64,000 nucleotides of DNA, taken from NCBI GenBank assembly GCA_004835665.1, contig RBKR01000028.1:1-64000 (forward strand), read 5' to 3'. A model generated the notes under the pieces. The model searched no databases. It saw only the letters and a list, made by a program, of their open reading frames with translations, and was not told the DNA's origin. Numbering within the stretch: the first letter of the stretch is position 1; each line of letters starts with the position of its first letter. Source of the stretch: Phoma sp. XZ068. Its lineage: Eukaryota; Ascomycota; Dothideomycetes; Pleosporales; Didymellaceae. The position numbers and the translations under genes were made by a program. Below are positions 1 through 8,892 of this stretch, one piece after another.

Positions 1-103
1 ACCCTAACCCTAACCCTAACCCTAACCCTAACCCTAACCCTAACCCTAACCCTAACCCTAACCCTAACCCTAACCCTAACCCTAACCCTAACCCTAACCT
101 AAC
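1..103. repeat. Telomere repeat array (CCCTAA)n, left chromosome end
   Basis: About sixteen perfect ACCCTA units run from base 1 and end in a slightly degenerate ACCTAACCCT junction before CT-rich sequence. CCCTAA reading 5' to 3' from the start of the top strand is the C-rich strand expected at a left chromosome end, so the window starts at a true terminus or in an array very close to it. The TTAGGG type is standard for filamentous ascomycetes. Confidence 0.97.
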
Positions 104-395
104 CCTCTCTCTCACTCTCTCTCACTCTCTCTCTCTCCTCACCCTCACTCTCTCTCTCACCCTCACTCTCTCCCTCACCCTCACTCTCACTCTCTCTCTC
201 ACTCTCTCCCTCACCCTCACTCTCACTCTCTCTCTCACCCTCACTCTCACTCTCACTCTCACTCTCTCTCTCACTCTCTCTCTCACCCTCACTCTCACTC
301 TCTCTCTCACTCTCTCTCTCACCCTCACTCTCACTCTCACTCTCTCCCTCACCCTCACTCTCACTCTCTCTCTCTCTCTCTCTCTCCCTCACCCT
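104..395. repeat. CT-rich microsatellite next to the telomere
   Basis: Irregular array of CTCTCT, CTCACT and CACCCTCACT units directly against the telomere repeats. The bottom strand is almost pure purine plus T (GTGAGAGAG). The Arg/Glu/Ser open frames seen here are a product of the repeat and are not genes. Confidence 0.93.
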
Positions 396-504
396 CGGAC
401 GGGCTCCCCACCCACATCCCCTACTTGTAACTAACTAATAACTGCTCTCTTTAAACACCCTACGGGCCTACTGCCTACTCTTTCTTTTCTTTTCTACCTT
501 TTTT

Positions 505-626
505 ACTTGTTTACACCTCCTCATTTGTTTACACCTCCTCACTTGTTTACACCTCCTCACTTGTTTACACCTCCTCACTTGTTTACACCTCCTCACTTGT
601 TTACACCTCCTCACTTGTTTACACCT
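505..626. repeat. 18-bp tandem satellite (TTGTTTACACCTCCTCAC)
   Basis: About six to seven head-to-tail copies of an 18-bp unit, nearly identical apart from one CAT/CAC variant at the first junction. A satellite with the same period and a partly matching unit occurs at 21,905-22,005. The open frame reading FTPPHL repeats is created by the satellite. Confidence 0.93.
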
Positions 627-1720
627 TTTCTTTGTATCTATACTCGCCTCTGCTTGTATTTCTTTCCGTGTTTTTTACCCCTACTTAAACTTATTTGTAC
701 TTCTTTTTATTCTGTCTTTTATCTACTTTATTACTTCTTTCCTCCTTTCTTCTTATCTCTTTTTCCTTATAACTATAAAACCCTAACCCCGCTCTTCTTT
801 TCCTACTACTTTTTGACAATACTTTGCACTTTCTTTCTTTTGTATCTCTAAATCTATTCTAATCTGAATCTCTTTTCTACTTATTCTACTTATTCTTCTT
901 TTCTTTCTTACTCTTACTATTGTCTCTACCCTCACCCTTTTCTTAACTAACCTTTTTTCTTTCTCTTTTACCTCTGTCCTAATTCTCCCTCTATCTTTTT
1001 CATTTCAATCTTTCCTCTCTTTTCTTTACTACTTTCTTTATCTTCTTTCTTTCACCTCCTTTAAAACACTCTCTTCTATCCTCTTTTGCTACTTTAACCC
1101 CTGCTTATTCTTGTCAACTTTCTTTTGAAACCATTAATCCCCCTTCTTGCTTTGTTTCTACCTTGCCTTCTCTCTATTAAACACGTTTTGTAACTCTTTA
1201 ACTTTTTCATCTTCCCTTGATTTTTTTTTTATAACTACTAAACTACTTGTTTCTTCTGTTTGCCTGTGTATTTCTATTTCTTTTCTTATTCCTCTTTACT
1301 TCTTTCCTATAACTTTACCTCTTTTCTTTGTTATTATTTATTTCTCAACACTTACTTGCTAACTCTTCTTTGAAACTCTCTTTATCTTTGAAAAAAATCT
1401 TTCAAATCCTTTCTACTGTGTTCTCTAATCCTTTTTTCTTCTCTTTACTGATTTCTCTAAACTACTAAACTGCTTATTTTTTCTTTTTACCTTTAACGTT
1501 TCTTTTCAATTTTACGCCCTCTTACCCACCCGCTTTCTTTGATCTTTTAACTTCAACTCTCTTCTTTACTCCCTTTCCTCTGCTTATCTTTTCTCTCTTC
1601 TCGAACTTTCCTTGAACTTGACTTTTCTTGAACTTCTTGAACTTCTTGAACTTTTGAACTTTTCAACTTTTGAACTGCTGAACTTTTGAGCTGCTGAACT
1701 TTTGAACTTTCCTTGAATTC
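627..1720. other. Pyrimidine-rich subtelomeric tract, no genes
   Basis: The top strand is overwhelmingly T and C with very little G for about 1.1 kb. It ends in short CTTGAACTTTTGAACT-type repeats at about 1,610-1,715. No convincing coding frame, RNA gene or transposon is visible. A similar tract lies at 22,010-22,620, also immediately on the 3' side of a TLH helicase gene. Confidence 0.85.
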
Positions 1721-4017
1721 AACGGTTTGCGCTTGCGGACTGCCGAAACGGATAACGGCTAACGGGATCCGGGTTTCGGCCTCCGCGTTTGCTTCTGTCC
1801 TGTTGTCTACTTTCCCCAAATACGGATAACCCTAACCCTGACTTGCGTCCGGCCCTGAACCCAACTTCACGCTGTAAACACCTTGCCGGCTCTCCGCTCA
1901 CCCTCTACCTTCTACTTCTCTTCTTGCCCTCCCTGACGCCTTGATGATGTGATCCCTGCTGTCTGCTACTGACCGCAAACCTCCTCGGCTTGCGGGGCCT
2001 TGTAACTGCGTCCTACCCTCTACCTGCGTCCTACCCTCAGCTACCGGTTGCCGCTCTTTTCTTCTTTACTTCGCTCTTTCCTACCCTTGCTGCGCTCTTG
2101 AACCGCTCTACGTTACGCTCTTTGCGCCTCCGGGGCCTTTCTACGGGCTCCTGCCACTCGGACGGGTATCTGCTGCACCCTCTTTTACATGTCACTATCG
2201 CACGGGTTACGGGGGCCTCTTCACGGGTTGCGGACCTCTCGGTAATACCTCACCACGACTTCGTCGCCTGCCTCTTCTCTTTTCTCAACCGCGGCGCTTC
2301 TTGTGCCTCCCCACGGGCCTTCCGCCCACCCCTTCTACTTCACCGCTGCGCTCGGCTTCTCTGTGACACCTGACGGGCCCATCGCCCGCCCTCTTCTGCC
2401 TTCTCCTCAACGACTCTCTTCTCCCTTCTTGCCTCCCTCACCCTCGGCTCGTGATACCTTATCACGGCCCCACCCACCTCCCCTCTTTCTCCTTCATCCT
2501 CTACCGCCCCGCCCGCCTGCTTTGTGACACCTGACGGGCCCACCGCCCACCCCTACATTCTTACATCTTCACACTCGCTAACGGGTCTTCGCCCTGCTCT
2601 TCTGTCTTGAACGGGGCCCACCGCAATCCCCTTTCTCTCTAACCCTTCTCCTCGCACTCCTTAACACTTCTTAGCCCTCTAATCACCTACGGGTCTTCGC
2701 CTTGTTTTTCTGCCCTGACGGGGCCCACCGCCAACCCCTCTTCGTCCCTCTGATACCTCTCTACGGGCCTACCGCCCGCCCTTTTGTCTCTACCCCCTCT
2801 GATACCTTGCCACGGGCCCACCGCCCACCCCCCCTTCTCTCTCTTACCCTCGCATTACCGGTCTCTTCACCGGTTCGGGGGCATCTTCGCGGGTTGCGGC
2901 TGTTTCCTGCCTGTTGCCTGTCTTTCTACGCGTTCGGGGGCACCTCCACGGGCTACGGGTCTCTCTACGGGCCTCTGTTCCTTTGTCGGCTTGCCCCAAA
3001 TACCGGTAACCCTAACCCTAACCTGCATCCGCTCCTCCAACCAACTCTGCACCTGCCTCTTCGCTCTCGTGTGACACCTGGCGGGCCCACTGTCCACCCT
3101 TCTCTCACGCACTACGGCATCTACGGGCTTGGGAATGCCTTTCTGGCTGCGGCACCACAATCGGGTTTGCCAAACTTCCCCTAGCTTCTGTTCTATCTTG
3201 TGACAATCCTCTCTAAACGCCCAAAACACCTTTTTACATGTTGTCCCCATCCCGATCCATCTGCCTAAACCCCCTGGTGACCTTTTCAAATGCCTCCTCT
3301 CCGCATCTTACTTTTCCCAAATTTTCGCTGTCTTGATCCTGCGCTTTCTTTTCAATACAAACGGGTGCTTTGGGTTGGGGACTCACTTGGTTTCGGGTGC
3401 TCTGCCTGGATTGTGGGCTCTTCTTGGGTTGCGCGCTCTTTCTTGGCTGTTGGTTTTTCTTAAATAATCGGCTCTTACTAATTTGGCGTCACTGATGTGG
3501 ACTCACTTGGTTGGGCGGGGGACCACTTTCGGGCCACTTGGGCTGGTGGGACTACTTTCGGACCACTTGGGGTGGCGCGCTACTTGGGGAACCACGTGGG
3601 GAACTACTTGGGGAACCACTTGGGGAACCACTCGGGTTGGTGGGCACCTCTTGCTGGCTGCTGTGTTCTTTTACAATGCTGTATGCTGTTGCCCGCTTGA
3701 CCAAACCACGTATAACCCTATCTCAATCTTGACTTGCGTCCTGGCCTGACTGCAAGCTCTAACACCTCCTCTTGTCTCTACTGCCCTCTCTGCTCACACT
3801 CTCTGCGCTCGTATGCGCGTTGTCTGCGCTCCCTACACACTCAGCTTCTTTGTCTGTCTTGTTGATAATCTGCGTGCCGTAAACACCGGTAACCCCACCC
3901 TGACTTGCGTCCGGGCCCAACCGAAACTCCACTACCCCAACTTGCGTCCCGGCCCGAACCAAACTCTGCTGCACAGCGAATCGCGAACGGAAAATCTTTC
4001 ATTTGCTACTACTGCGC
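1721..4017. repeat. Dispersed subtelomeric repeat region between satellite and TLH1
   Basis: A mosaic of short degenerate repeats. One family carries TGACACCTGACGGGCCCACC and variants (about 2,364, 2,525, 2,712, 2,811, 3,072). A second carries interstitial telomere-like ATAACCCTAACCCT followed by GACTTGCGTCC or a variant (about 1,812, 2,991, 3,700, 3,885). A third is a 12-bp GGGGAACCACTT array at about 3,570-3,640. GC content is higher than in the tract to the left. Short open frames here follow the repeats, and none looks like a gene. Confidence 0.8.
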
Positions 4018-7000
4018 CTACTCAGCCAACAGCCGTGTAATCCAACAAAACTCCTTTACCAAGTTGTTGCTCTCCACGTTGTCCAGCGGCTGCTTCTTCC
4101 CTAAATATTCGATTAACATCCTACCCGGTCCTGCATCGTCCACCCCAAACTCCGCTAATCGGGCCTGCCATCGGGCGTTTGCCTCCGTGTAACCGAATAC
4201 TATGCCTGTTAATCCTGCGCTCAACACCCCGCTGTATTGACAAGTCCCTCCCCCTACCCTTCGATACTTCCCTTTCTCGTTCGGCTCCCAGCTGTTGCAA
4301 ATTTCCTGCGGTACGCCACCACACGGGAAGCAACCTGAAAACATGTGGAACCGAACCTGGTCGTCTATCTTCTGTACCATCTCCTTCGCTGTTTTGCTTT
4401 CTGCCCTCCAACACTGCCGTATGTCGTGTCCGCTCTGTGGATCGCCTGCTCCCTCGCAAATCCCGCAGCGATTCGCCCACCACGCCAACTGCCTGCGCAC
4501 CCACTCTACGTCGGCAAACTCCTGCTGTCGATGCTCAGTCAACGTCTGCCACGGCCCCCGGCGCGCCTGCTCCTGCTGTTGAAACACCCGCCGCATCTCT
4601 TCCCGCTCCGCTTCGACGACGTCCATTTCTTCTCCATCGTTACTGTTGTCGTCTGTCTCGCTCTCTTCTTCTGTTTCTTCTTCAACCACCTCCTCCAACT
4701 GCCCATCTATCCCTCGGCACACGTCGCACATCTCCTCGTTGTCCTCCTCTCTACACCCTGCTCGATCCTTCCTCCCATCCAAATACCCGTCCAACACCTC
4801 CCTCCTGCAGCTAGCCGCCCCGCTCTCACCACCTTCAACATACTCCCTCACCAACTGCCGCTCGGCTTCTGTCTCGTTGTCTTCGGTGCGTTGTTTCCCA
4901 TCCTGAACGATCAAAACCGCCTCGCTTCGCAACCCGTCCCGGCCTGCCCTGCCGCTCTCCTGTGCGTAATCCAACATGGTGAACGGCCAATCGATGTGAA
5001 TGATGCACCGTACATCCGGTATGTCCACGCCCATTCCCAACGCGCTCGTTGCCACGATCACGCGCTGCTTGCCTGCCATGAAGTCCGCTAACATGCTCGC
5101 CTTGCCCACGGCATCCGCGTGATACGCGTGACAATCTAATTGCTCTGCCAACGCCTTCACCTTCGGCTTCGAATTGCCGTACACGATGAGCTTGCCTGTC
5201 CTGTACTTCCGCATTTTCTGCCACACTGTCTTGATGACCATCGACTCGACGTCCTTCTTCTTCACGGACCGGCTGATCTTGATGGTCTGATACGCCACGT
5301 TCGTCCTTGTGGTCGGTTGTCTGAACATCTTGACCTGCCCTCGCTGGTAATGCATCCGTCGATACAGCTCGTCTTCTTCGGTCGGCGGCAACGTTGCTGT
5401 CAACAGCACCATCTGCGTCTCGGCTGCTGCCAGCCTGCCGAGCTGTTGCATCTGCTTGCGGAATGTGTATCGACGGTTCAACACAATGTGACACTCGTCG
5501 ATCACGATACGGTCCAGCTGCCGCGTCGCTCGCAGCCGGTTCAAAAATGTCGCGAACGCTTCTCCCACGGCCGACTCGGGCGTTACGAACACGATGGCTG
5601 CTGCGTCGGGCGGGCAGCGACTCTCCCACTCGGCGCACGATATCCCCAGCTCCTTGCACCGCCGCATCATGTCTCCACGCAGCGAAACCAACGGCACGAC
5701 GACGACCGTCGTTCCACCTTGCTCTGCCCACCCCGGCAACATAAACAACATGCTCTTGCCTGCGCCAGTCGGCATCACGGCCACGACGGGGCTCTCGCCG
5801 GCAATGATCGCCTCGATGGCCTCCTTCTGCACGCCTCTGAACTTTGCTTTCTTGCCCTTCATTCGCTGGAGTTGCGCTGCCGGGTCCATCTTCCTCAGCC
5901 GCTCCAGCCTCTCTATCCTTGCCTCGTCCGCCTCGCTCTCGAACGGCGCCTTCTTCCGCTTCTTGACGTCTGCCACTGCGTCTACGGCGGACTGGAAACC
6001 CAAAAACCGGTGCCAATCGGTGCTCGAGTTGCGGAACAACTGCCGCCTGTCTGCTGTGACGCCTGCCATCTCCATGATCCCGCGCGCGTATACCATGCCG
6101 GCTACGTGCGCGCTGTGGCCGGCCTGCTCGTCCTGGATGGTGGCGAGCATATTCTCCTCGTTCCACTCCTCGTTCTCCTCTGCCTCCTCTGCTCGAAATG
6201 CCGACGATGGCCGCAAAAACCTCCGGCTGATGCCGATGGCAATCTCACGGTATGCTGCAATCGTCAACTCTTGCTTTAAACCTACTCTGCTTTCACGCTT
6301 CAATATTTCCCGAAATCGGTCGCTTGTCCACTTCCGTCCGCTGGGGTCGGCTGGCCACATGTGCGATGATATCGCCTCCTTCTCCCACACCATCGCCTCC
6401 AACCGCTGCTGGAACGGCAACACCAACCACATGTAATACACCACCAGCTCGCCCACCTCGCGCGGCAAGTACCGGTGGATGATCTTGACATCGCCGCTCA
6501 CGGCATACCCTTTGTGATACCGCGTAACGAACGCGACCATGCCGTCCTCGATGAAAATGTTTCGGTGGCCCCCCTTGATGGTGTTGCTGTGTCGAACGCT
6601 GCCCAGCTCTGGCCACCTTGCGGGTTGCCCTTCTGCCATGTGCACCAACGCGGCCAGCTTCTCTCGAAACGCAATCACTCGATCCATGTACCGCTCCACC
6701 TCTTTCCGGTCGATGCCTGAACGGCTTCCTGGCTTGATGAACCTTTCCCTGACGTTGGCGTCCTGCCCCGCGCGCTCAAACAACCACTTCTCCCCATCTA
6801 CGGGCATGCGCGTGCGGTGGTCTTTCAAAAAGTTCCACCCTGGCCGCTCATCGGTCGGGTTGTCGCGCAGCTGCTCCCACGGGATCTGGGGCACTTGGCC
6901 TGCTGTCTGCTTGCCGCAAAACAGCAACTCCTCCACCAGTAGCCGCTTAGCCTCCGCCTGCATACCGTGCACCATCCCGCGGAACTGGGCCATGGTGAAG

Positions 7001-8679
7001 TGCAAGTTCTTGTACAGCAGCTCATCCTTCCCCATCCACTCGACGTGGCCACGCGACGTGGTGTTGTAGTGCACCTTCAGCCCGTACGTGCGTAAGTCGA
7101 GCATCCACTGCATCGGGCTGTGGCTGCCTCGCACCATGAAGCTGTCCATCATCTGCTGCACAAACTCCAAGCAGCCTTTTGGTCGACGCGGGCTGGGGGG
7201 ACTGCTGCCGCTGTCGCTCCCCCCGTACGCGCTGTCGTCGTCGAACACCTCCTCTTCAAACGGCTCGGACAGCTCCAGTGCGTGCTGCACGACCATGAAA
7301 CGGGTGATTTTGATCACGGACGACAAGATCGGCGGGTACAGCTCGGGGCCCTTCCAACCGTCCTCCTTGACGCCAAGCACAGCCAACGCGCACACCAGCG
7401 CGCAGTCGTACTCCTTGCGGCGGATGGTCTGTTTGAGCAGCGCCATGCAAAAGTCCAAGCACGCTTTTTCGACCGGCCCCAGCTTCGCGTGCTCGGGCTC
7501 ATTGTCGCGTTCGGACGGGTCCTGCTCGTCGTCCAGCTCATCGATCATCATCTCGTCCTCCTCGTCCTCCCCGTCCTCGTTCTGGTCCTCGTCGGCTACC
7601 CCCATCTCTACCCCACCTACGTCTCTCTCTGCCTGCTCGATCAATGCCTCCCACGCCTCGCGCTGCTGCTGTGTGAAGCGGTACTTGGGGCTCTTCCAAC
7701 GGTGCTCCCTCTGCGTCCGTGCAAAAAACATCAGTATCTGCTTCCACGGGCGTGATCGCTCTTTGATCGACTTGTCGTCCATGTACGCCTGCAGCGGCGT
7801 GTACCTGGTCTGATGCTTCTCTGTCCGGATCGCCTCCATACGCACGAATATGCCCGTCCGTTCGATGACCGACGCCTGGCTCACGCGGGCCAGTCCGTCC
7901 ATGGCGTTCCAAATTGCAGCCTCGACGGGTTCCTCGTCCTTCTCCGGGTCTATGTTGGGCTCCTCAATGCTCGCCAGCAATTCGGGACGATCCAGTTTGT
8001 TCAAGTACGGCAGCCACCCAGTCCGCTCCAGCCATGGGGCCGCCTCGTCCTTCTCCCCGTCTTCGATCGTTGTCTTCGCCCGGTCCTCGACGTTGGCCCA
8101 CGTCTTGGCCATCTCCTCGCCCACGCGCGCCCACGCCGCCTCGCCCTCTGTGGGGACGGGTTGCGGACCGCTGTCTGGGTTGTGACGCACCTCGAAGTAC
8201 TGTGATCCGTGCCGGCTGCCGAAAAGTCGCTGGCAGTGTACGCGCTTGCAGCCGTCTTCCATCTGGGCTTGCAACGCCCCTGCCCGAGTTCGGCTGGGGC
8301 GTCCTTGCCTTTTTCCCAGCGACCAGCCGTTGTGGTCTTTGCGCCAGTGCTTTTTGATCGAGTCGATGGTTCTTGCAATGTGCCGGCATTTTTCGGGCTC
8401 AAGTTGGCACAGCAAGCCGTCGTCGTATACTGGCAGCTGGGGGATGGGCTGCACGTTGTTGTCTGGTACCGTCCACTCGCTGGGGTACTGTAGCAAGCCC
8501 GCCCACTGACGGACGGCATCCCCTACAGCTCTAACGTTTTTTGGCGGCCTCTTGTGTTGCTTCTGCAAGTGGCTCTCGATCTGGTCCGGCCATACTGCGT
8601 ACCGGCACTCCTTGCACACTGCTACCTGGTACTCAGCCAAGTGCTCAAAGTACTGATGCTCAACGGTGGCTTCTGACAT
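4018..8679 (-). CDS. Telomere-linked RecQ-type helicase TLH1 with OrsD-like and recombinase-like domains
   Basis: About 1,553 residues from the ATG at 8,679. That start is chosen because the zinc-finger homology begins there; the frame stays open further upstream, but only into the divergent promoter. The N-terminus (about 1-125) has OrsD/DUF3505-like C2H2 fingers (CKEC...H...H, then a second C...C...H...H set). An acidic linker follows. The middle (about 680-890) has tyrosine-recombinase-like blocks: ARWPEL, RYHKG, YREIAIGISRR, QAGHS...Y. The helicase has Walker A PTGAGKS (about 968), DECH (about 1,061), LTATLPP, motif V SALGMGVDIPDVR, and motif VI QESGRAGRDG (about 1,241), then a Cys cluster and a second C-terminal zinc-like region ending in CGICEG and CFPCGG. 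It is transcribed toward the telomere and paired divergently with P1. The frame is intact. The family is known at fungal chromosome ends; its cellular role here is not established. Confidence 0.93.
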   Translation of the reverse strand: MSEATVEHQYFEHLAEYQVAVCKECRYAVWPDQIESHLQKQHKRPPKNVRAVGDAVRQWAGLLQYPSEWTVPDNNVQPIPQLPVYDDGLLCQLEPEKCRHIARTIDSIKKHWRKDHNGWSLGKRQGRPSRTRAGALQAQMEDGCKRVHCQRLFGSRHGSQYFEVRHNPDSGPQPVPTEGEAAWARVGEEMAKTWANVEDRAKTTIEDGEKDEAAPWLERTGWLPYLNKLDRPELLASIEEPNIDPEKDEEPVEAAIWNAMDGLARVSQASVIERTGIFVRMEAIRTEKHQTRYTPLQAYMDDKSIKERSRPWKQILMFFARTQREHRWKSPKYRFTQQQREAWEALIEQAERDVGGVEMGVADEDQNEDGEDEEDEMMIDELDDEQDPSERDNEPEHAKLGPVEKACLDFCMALLKQTIRRKEYDCALVCALAVLGVKEDGWKGPELYPPILSSVIKITRFMVVQHALELSEPFEEEVFDDDSAYGGSDSGSSPPSPRRPKGCLEFVQQMMDSFMVRGSHSPMQWMLDLRTYGLKVHYNTTSRGHVEWMGKDELLYKNLHFTMAQFRGMVHGMQAEAKRLLVEELLFCGKQTAGQVPQIPWEQLRDNPTDERPGWNFLKDHRTRMPVDGEKWLFERAGQDANVRERFIKPGSRSGIDRKEVERYMDRVIAFREKLAALVHMAEGQPARWPELGSVRHSNTIKGGHRNIFIEDGMVAFVTRYHKGYAVSGDVKIIHRYLPREVGELVVYYMWLVLPFQQRLEAMVWEKEAISSHMWPADPSGRKWTSDRFREILKRESRVGLKQELTIAAYREIAIGISRRFLRPSSAFRAEEAEENEEWNEENMLATIQDEQAGHSAHVAGMVYARGIMEMAGVTADRRQLFRNSSTDWHRFLGFQSAVDAVADVKKRKKAPFESEADEARIERLERLRKMDPAAQLQRMKGKKAKFRGVQKEAIEAIIAGESPVVAVMPTGAGKSMLFMLPGWAEQGGTTVVVVPLVSLRGDMMRRCKELGISCAEWESRCPPDAAAIVFVTPESAVGEAFATFLNRLRATRQLDRIVIDECHIVLNRRYTFRKQMQQLGRLAAAETQMVLLTATLPPTEEDELYRRMHYQRGQVKMFRQPTTRTNVAYQTIKISRSVKKKDVESMVIKTVWQKMRKYRTGKLIVYGNSKPKVKALAEQLDCHAYHADAVGKASMLADFMAGKQRVIVATSALGMGVDIPDVRCIIHIDWPFTMLDYAQESGRAGRDGLRSEAVLIVQDGKQRTEDNETEAERQLVREYVEGGESGAASCRREVLDGYLDGRKDRAGCREEDNEEMCDVCRGIDGQLEEVVEEETEEESETDDNSNDGEEMDVVEAEREEMRRVFQQQEQARRGPWQTLTEHRQQEFADVEWVRRQLAWWANRCGICEGAGDPQSGHDIRQCWRAESKTAKEMVQKIDDQVRFHMFSGCFPCGGVPQEICNSWEPNEKGKYRRVGGGTCQYSGVLSAGLTGIVFGYTEANARWQARLAEFGVDDAGPGRMLIEYLGKKQPLDNVESNNLVKEFCWITRLLAE

Positions 8680-8892
8680 GTTAGCGGTCCTCTGCGAGCC
8701 TCTGTGTGTGTTTTTTTTCCTTGAGGCGACTGCTCTTATCTCTGAATTATGTTGAGTTTCGCACCCCAGCTTGTGCGCCCGCTCATGTTGTACGGGCTGA
8801 TCTCCGTTCGGTCCGTTACCCTGGTCAGGGGCTGAACCCAACGAACATCCTTCTTCTTCCGCCGTATCTCCTACATCAACAAACAAACAGTT
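8680..8892. promoter_or_regulatory. Divergent promoter between TLH1 and P1
   Basis: A 213-bp gap separates the two start codons. It has a T-run on the TLH1 side (about 8,711-8,718) and, just before the P1 ATG, a CT-rich stretch and a CAACAAACAAACAG leader, as is common upstream of fungal starts. The arrangement implies shared or coupled regulation. No specific factor site is recognised. Confidence 0.55.

Noticed and set aside
99..392. Open frames of Arg/Glu/Ser and Arg/Val repeats beside the telomere
   Set aside because: They are direct translations of the CT microsatellite and have no codon or motif evidence of a gene.
507..851. Frame starting with FTPPHL repeats
   Set aside because: It arises from the 18-bp satellite (a multiple of three) and continues into T-rich sequence.
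4179..8509. Many long frames antisense to TLH1 (such as 5,140-6,279 and 4,345-5,091, plus strand)
   Set aside because: They are shadows of the GC-rich helicase frame, and none has a recognisable domain. The same holds for antisense frames in TLH2 and TLH3.
8680..8886. N-terminal extension of TLH1 to 8,886
   Set aside because: It would fill the whole divergent promoter and almost overlap P1. The zinc-finger homology begins right after the ATG at 8,679.
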